Shown: piece by piece, positions 5,390-8,450 of the stretch
How the letters are laid out: every line of letters begins with the position of its first letter
How positions within the stretch are numbered: the first letter of the stretch is position 1
DNA from: an uncultured Gemmatimonadaceae bacterium
GTDB taxonomy: Bacteria; Gemmatimonadota; Gemmatimonadetes; Gemmatimonadales; Gemmatimonadaceae
NCBI GenBank assembly: GCA_955652635.1
Contig: CATPBN010000056.1
Location: 1-8,450 of the forward strand
Reading direction: 5' to 3'
Length of the DNA stretch: 8,450 nucleotides
Notes under the pieces: model-generated
The model's database searches: none
What the model was told of the DNA's origin: nothing
Seen by the model: only the letters and a program-made list of their open reading frames with translations
Position numbers and translations under genes: made by a program

Positions 5390-7588
5390 ATGCGCACACT
5401 GATTCAGCTCGCGCTTCGTCGGCCGAAGCTCGTCATCTTCGCCTGGATTACAATGCTCGCTGTGGCCGCACCTTTCGCGTCCCGACTGGCGGGAGCACTT
5501 CGCGGAACTACCGATGCTGTCCCGGGCAGTCCCTCGGAGCTTGCTTCGCGGGATCTCAATCACGCCTTCGGGAAGGGTTCCGCATTCATTTTCCCGGCCG
5601 TGCTGACATCCCCCAGCATCCCAACGACAGATCCGCGTTTCGCTTCCGCTGCGGCTAGTCTCGAGCGAGTGCTCGACTCGGCAGGCATGACGAGTGTGCG
5701 TCACTACTGGAACACAGGCGACAAGACACTCCTCGGGCGCGACGGCCATTCGGCGCTCCTGTTGGTGAGGCCGACTGCGGAGACGTTTTTCGACGCAGAG
5801 GTGACGGTAGAGCAGATCCGTAAGGCAGTCCGAGGAGGAGGACTCAGTATGGCGTTCAGCGTCAAGGTCACGGGGATGGTTTCGCTTTTCCACGATCTCA
5901 ACGTGAATGCTTCCGACGACCTGCTCCGTGCGGAGCGCATTGGCATTCCCCTCACGATCATCGTTCTGCTGCTGGTGTTTGGCGCACCAATCGCCGCTGG
6001 ATTGCCGCTCGTTATGGCTCTCGGCACGATCGCGATCACGCTAGCCATCCTCTACGCCCTGTCCCGCATCATGCCGGTGAGCGTGTTCGCGCAGAATGCC
6101 GTGACGATGGTCGGACTGGGAATTGGCGTCGATTACGCTCTCTTCCTGGTGAGTCGCTGTCGCGAGGAGCTGTCGCGCGGTGCTTCGTTTCCGAACGCTG
6201 TCGAAACAGCCGCCAACCAGGCGGGGCACGTTGTGCTCGTATCGGGGCTGGCGGTGTGCACTGGATTCCTGGCTCTGTTCCTCGTGCACATTCGATTTCT
6301 CCATACACTTGCCCTGGGAGGCGTCGCCGTCGCGGTGACGTCGGTGCTGATGACATTGACTCTTCTCCCATCATTGCTGCTGTTGATCGGCGAGAAGTTG
6401 AACTGGCCTCGCCAATTATCTCGGCGACCACGCGGCGATGGCGGACTGTGGGCCAGATGGGCCCATGAGACGATGACCAGACCCTGGCACTATCTCGTTC
6501 CCTCTCTGATCGTGCTCGTCGTGTTGATAGTGCCGACGCTACAGCTCAAAACCTGGAACATGGGCGCTCGCGATCTCTCGCCTGCAATGGAAGCGCGTCA
6601 GGGTTACGAGCTTCTCGATCGCGACTTCGCCGCAGGCTGGATGGGCCCGATCGCGATTCTGGCGAGGAGTCGGGACGATGGGAGTGTCCGGACGAAAGAG
6701 AGTCAGGGCGCGATCACAGAGATTACATCGCACCTCGCGTCCGATCCACGTGTGCGGATAGTTGGCGGGTATCCGAGTGATGACGGTCATTCCGCGCTCA
6801 TCTTTGTCGTTCCGCGATCAGCGCCGGAATCCGAAGAGGTGATGGCGATGGTACGTGAGCTTCGCGCGCAATCATGGCAGTCGGCACGGGATGCCGGACT
6901 GTCGATTCAGATTGGTGGCCTCAGCGCCAGCGTGCTGGACTTCGACGCTGAGCTTTTCGCAAACATGAAGCGCGTCATTCCAGTCGTGCTCGCAGTCACT
7001 TTCATCGCCTTGGTATTCGCATTCCGCTCCATCGTCGTCCCGATCAAGGCGATCACGATGAATCTGATCTCAGTGCTCGCCGCCTACGGGTTCCTCGTCT
7101 ACGTATTTCAGAAAGGTATTGGCGCAGGGTTTATTGGCCTCGTGCCTCCGGGCGGACTCAACTCGTTCATAGTCCTCATGTTGTTCACCATCCTCTTCGG
7201 ATTGTCGATGGATTACGAGGTGTTCCTGCTTAGTCGCATCAGAGAGGAATTTCAGCGCTCGGGAGACAACAGGAAGTCGGTTGTGAGCGGGCTCTCCCAA
7301 ACCGGCGGACTCATCACGAGCGCGGCACTCATTATGGTGGTTCTATTTGGCTCATTCGGATTCACGCGACTGACCGCAACCCGCGAGTTCGGACTCGGTC
7401 TTGCTTTCGCCGTTGCACTCGACGCGACGTTGATTCGAGTAGTGCTCGTGCCAATCCTGATGGGTTTGCTCGGACGGGCCAACTGGTGGTTCCCGGCGGC
7501 GCTGCTACCGCGTGGGAGACGCGCTCGGCGGCGTGCCGGTCAGGATGCCGTGGCGTATCCTCGCCGCTTTCGCTGGCGCGTTGGGTAG
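5390..7588 (+). CDS. MMPL-family RND transporter (lipid or hydrophobic compound exporter)
   Basis: The 732-residue protein has the duplicated RND/MMPL layout. A first membrane helix (13-33) is followed by an external domain (about 34-182), then a five- to six-helix block (183-334). A cytosolic linker leads to a helix at 367-386, a second external domain (387-526) and a second helix block (527-695). Each half carries the Asp-Tyr pair that relays protons in MmpL3-type transporters: GIGVDYALFLVSR (Asp248-Tyr249) and GLSMDYEVFLLSR (Asp608-Tyr609). It should therefore be a proton-driven exporter in the cytoplasmic membrane. MMPL proteins typically move lipids, hopanoids, glycolipids or siderophore-like compounds. 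The upstream, co-transcribed adenylate-forming enzyme suggests export of a product made with it. The family-like sequence ends near residue 708 (NWWFPAALLPRGR). The last 20-25 residues are arginine-rich and lie antisense to conserved M61 coding sequence, so they are probably incidental. Confidence 0.92.
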   Translation: MRTLIQLALRRPKLVIFAWITMLAVAAPFASRLAGALRGTTDAVPGSPSELASRDLNHAFGKGSAFIFPAVLTSPSIPTTDPRFASAAASLERVLDSAGMTSVRHYWNTGDKTLLGRDGHSALLLVRPTAETFFDAEVTVEQIRKAVRGGGLSMAFSVKVTGMVSLFHDLNVNASDDLLRAERIGIPLTIIVLLLVFGAPIAAGLPLVMALGTIAITLAILYALSRIMPVSVFAQNAVTMVGLGIGVDYALFLVSRCREELSRGASFPNAVETAANQAGHVVLVSGLAVCTGFLALFLVHIRFLHTLALGGVAVAVTSVLMTLTLLPSLLLLIGEKLNWPRQLSRRPRGDGGLWARWAHETMTRPWHYLVPSLIVLVVLIVPTLQLKTWNMGARDLSPAMEARQGYELLDRDFAAGWMGPIAILARSRDDGSVRTKESQGAITEITSHLASDPRVRIVGGYPSDDGHSALIFVVPRSAPESEEVMAMVRELRAQSWQSARDAGLSIQIGGLSASVLDFDAELFANMKRVIPVVLAVTFIALVFAFRSIVVPIKAITMNLISVLAAYGFLVYVFQKGIGAGFIGLVPPGGLNSFIVLMLFTILFGLSMDYEVFLLSRIREEFQRSGDNRKSVVSGLSQTGGLITSAALIMVVLFGSFGFTRLTATREFGLGLAFAVALDATLIRVVLVPILMGLLGRANWWFPAALLPRGRRARRRAGQDAVAYPRRFRWRVG

Positions 7589-8450
7589 AGGGATAACCCG
7601 GGTCCGGACCCGCAGGCTGAGCCTCACCGGCAGCTGGAGTGTGAGCGACTCGGAGCCACGGCGCACTACGAGTGGGAGCGTCGATAGAGTCGTTCCCGCG
7701 AAACGGGTTCTGAATTTGTCGAACGAGTCGTCGCTGGTGATCATCACGTCCCCGATCGAAACGATCTGATCTCCAACGCGAGCGCCAGCCGCTGCAGCGG
7801 CACCCGTTGACCCGACCTGACTTATTCGTACGCCACTGCTGTCGGATGCGGTTCCGATCCCCAATCTCGGCTCGCGGATCGAATCAGTCTCGAAACGAAG
7901 CCCCGCGAGCGGCAGGACCGAGTCGACCGGCAGCGGCTCGCGTCCGTCGACGTACCGGCGCGCGAACTCGGCGAATGGTTTTCCGCGCGCGGCGTAGCTG
8001 ACTTCGCCCCACCAGTCGGCGGCGGTGAATCCCCTTCCGCGCTTGTAGGTCGCGTAGTAGAGGCGCCGCATCACGTCGTCCAGACTAGCGCGATTGTCGC
8101 TCGCGTCGCGTATCAGCACGTCGAGGAGAAATCCGGTGAGACCGCCCTTCGGGTAGTAAAGCCCACTGCTGCCGTCGGTAGGATTGATCCACGAGTTGAG
8201 CGATGCATCACTGACCGACGTTGGAGGAGCGCTGACGACGGAAGAAATCTCATCCGCGATGAAATTGAAGAAACCGGTGCTGTCCCCGACGCCGCCGCGC
8301 ACCAGCGCCAGCGCGCCGTAGTAATCGGTGACGCCTTCGCTCACCCATAGCCAGGTGGTGGGTTGCGCGTCGTCGTAGCGATACGGAACCAGGTCGGCGG
8401 GACGCAGCCGCTTCACGTTCCAGGCGTGGAAGAACTCGTGTGAGTACAGA
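7505..8450 (-). CDS. M61-family metallopeptidase with PDZ domain, 5' end outside the window
   Basis: The frame is open to the window edge, so the gene is 5'-truncated. It encodes the zinc motif HEFFHAWN, with His codons at 8440-8438 and 8428-8426 and Glu at 8437-8435, followed by VKRLRPADL. The third zinc ligand should be the Glu in WVSEGVTDYYG (codon 8338-8336). YYPKGGLTGFLLDVLIRDASDNRASLDDVMRRLY follows at about 8152-8057, as in M61 glycyl aminopeptidases. A PDZ domain lies at about 7885-7612 (RLGIGTASDSSGVRISQV, then GARVGDQIVSIGDV), followed by the family-like tail AARIRHGILTG. These enzymes are usually exported, cleave N-terminal Gly or Ala, and may act on peptides at the cell surface. 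The N-terminal beta domain and any signal peptide lie beyond the window. The gene runs convergently into the MMPL gene with an 84-base overlap and has no obvious functional link to it. Confidence 0.93.
   Translation of the reverse strand, partial: LYSHEFFHAWNVKRLRPADLVPYRYDDAQPTTWLWVSEGVTDYYGALALVRGGVGDSTGFFNFIADEISSVVSAPPTSVSDASLNSWINPTDGSSGLYYPKGGLTGFLLDVLIRDASDNRASLDDVMRRLYYATYKRGRGFTAADWWGEVSYAARGKPFAEFARRYVDGREPLPVDSVLPLAGLRFETDSIREPRLGIGTASDSSGVRISQVGSTGAAAAAGARVGDQIVSIGDVMITSDDSFDKFRTRFAGTTLSTLPLVVRRGSESLTLQLPVRLSLRVRTRVIPLPNAPAKAARIRHGILTGTPPSASPTR
7599..7612. repeat. 14-base perfect palindrome 3' of the exporter gene
   Basis: CGGGTCCGGACCCG is fully self-complementary and begins 11 bases after the MMPL stop, inside the 3' coding part of the M61 gene. 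As RNA it could form a 5-bp stem with a CCGG loop in the exporter transcript, but no T tract follows, so a role as terminator is only possible. It may be coincidence in GC-rich coding sequence. Confidence 0.3.

Noticed and set aside
4204..5397. Long 397-codon open frame opposite the PaaK-like gene
   Set aside because: It is the antisense shadow of a clearly conserved enzyme in GC-rich DNA, with no recognisable domain.
6196..6201. TGTCGA inside the exporter gene as an ECF42 promoter
   Set aside because: It lies within coding sequence with no gene start downstream. The hexamer is frequent in GC-rich DNA.
8414..8416. GTG at 8416 as start of the M61 gene
   Set aside because: It lies just after the HEFFHAWN zinc motif. 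The frame continues to the window edge, so the real start is outside.

Overview
The window is GC-rich, tightly packed bacterial chromosome from a free-living bacterium. Three things point to Gemmatimonadota or a similar soil phylum such as Acidobacteriota: a GWxTD/TPR-like secreted-type protein, an ECF42 sigma factor paired with a DGPF protein, and an M61 peptidase with a PDZ domain. The assignment is an inference from gene content, not a phylogenetic result. No rRNA, tRNA, CRISPR array or insertion sequence was seen, and no gene-free stretch exceeds 300 bases.

Layout. Positions 1-1970 (plus strand) hold the 3' part of a large uncharacterised protein, then two small membrane-protein genes. 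The first small gene is the most interesting object here. It reads 67 codons, reaches an in-frame TGA (1525-1527), and continues open for 52 more sensible codons to TAA at 1684-1686. Eleven bases after the TGA lies a perfect 7-bp stem with a GGTCA loop. That spacing and loop match what I remember of the Escherichia coli fdhF SECIS element. The residue at the TGA falls where I recall Cys in related small membrane proteins. I therefore annotate 1324-1686 as a probable 120-residue selenoprotein with three membrane segments; a nonsense mutation or sequencing error remains the alternative.

Positions 1967-3597 (minus strand) form a two-gene operon: a DGPF/YCII protein followed by an ECF42 sigma factor with a C-terminal TPR-like extension. 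A TGTCGA-N17-CGA promoter candidate and a strong GGAGGAGGAG ribosome binding site lie in front of the DGPF gene. This fits the autoregulatory arrangement known for ECF42 systems, which lack a classical anti-sigma factor.

Positions 3859-7588 (plus strand), divergent from the sigma operon across a 261-base intergenic region, hold a PaaK/CapK-like adenylate-forming enzyme and, 13 bases downstream, an MMPL-family RND exporter. Together they suggest activation of a carboxylic or fatty acid and export of a derived lipid or small molecule; the substrate cannot be read from the sequence. Positions 7505-8450 (minus strand) hold the 3' part of an M61 metallopeptidase with a PDZ domain. Its end overlaps the exporter gene convergently by 84 bases.
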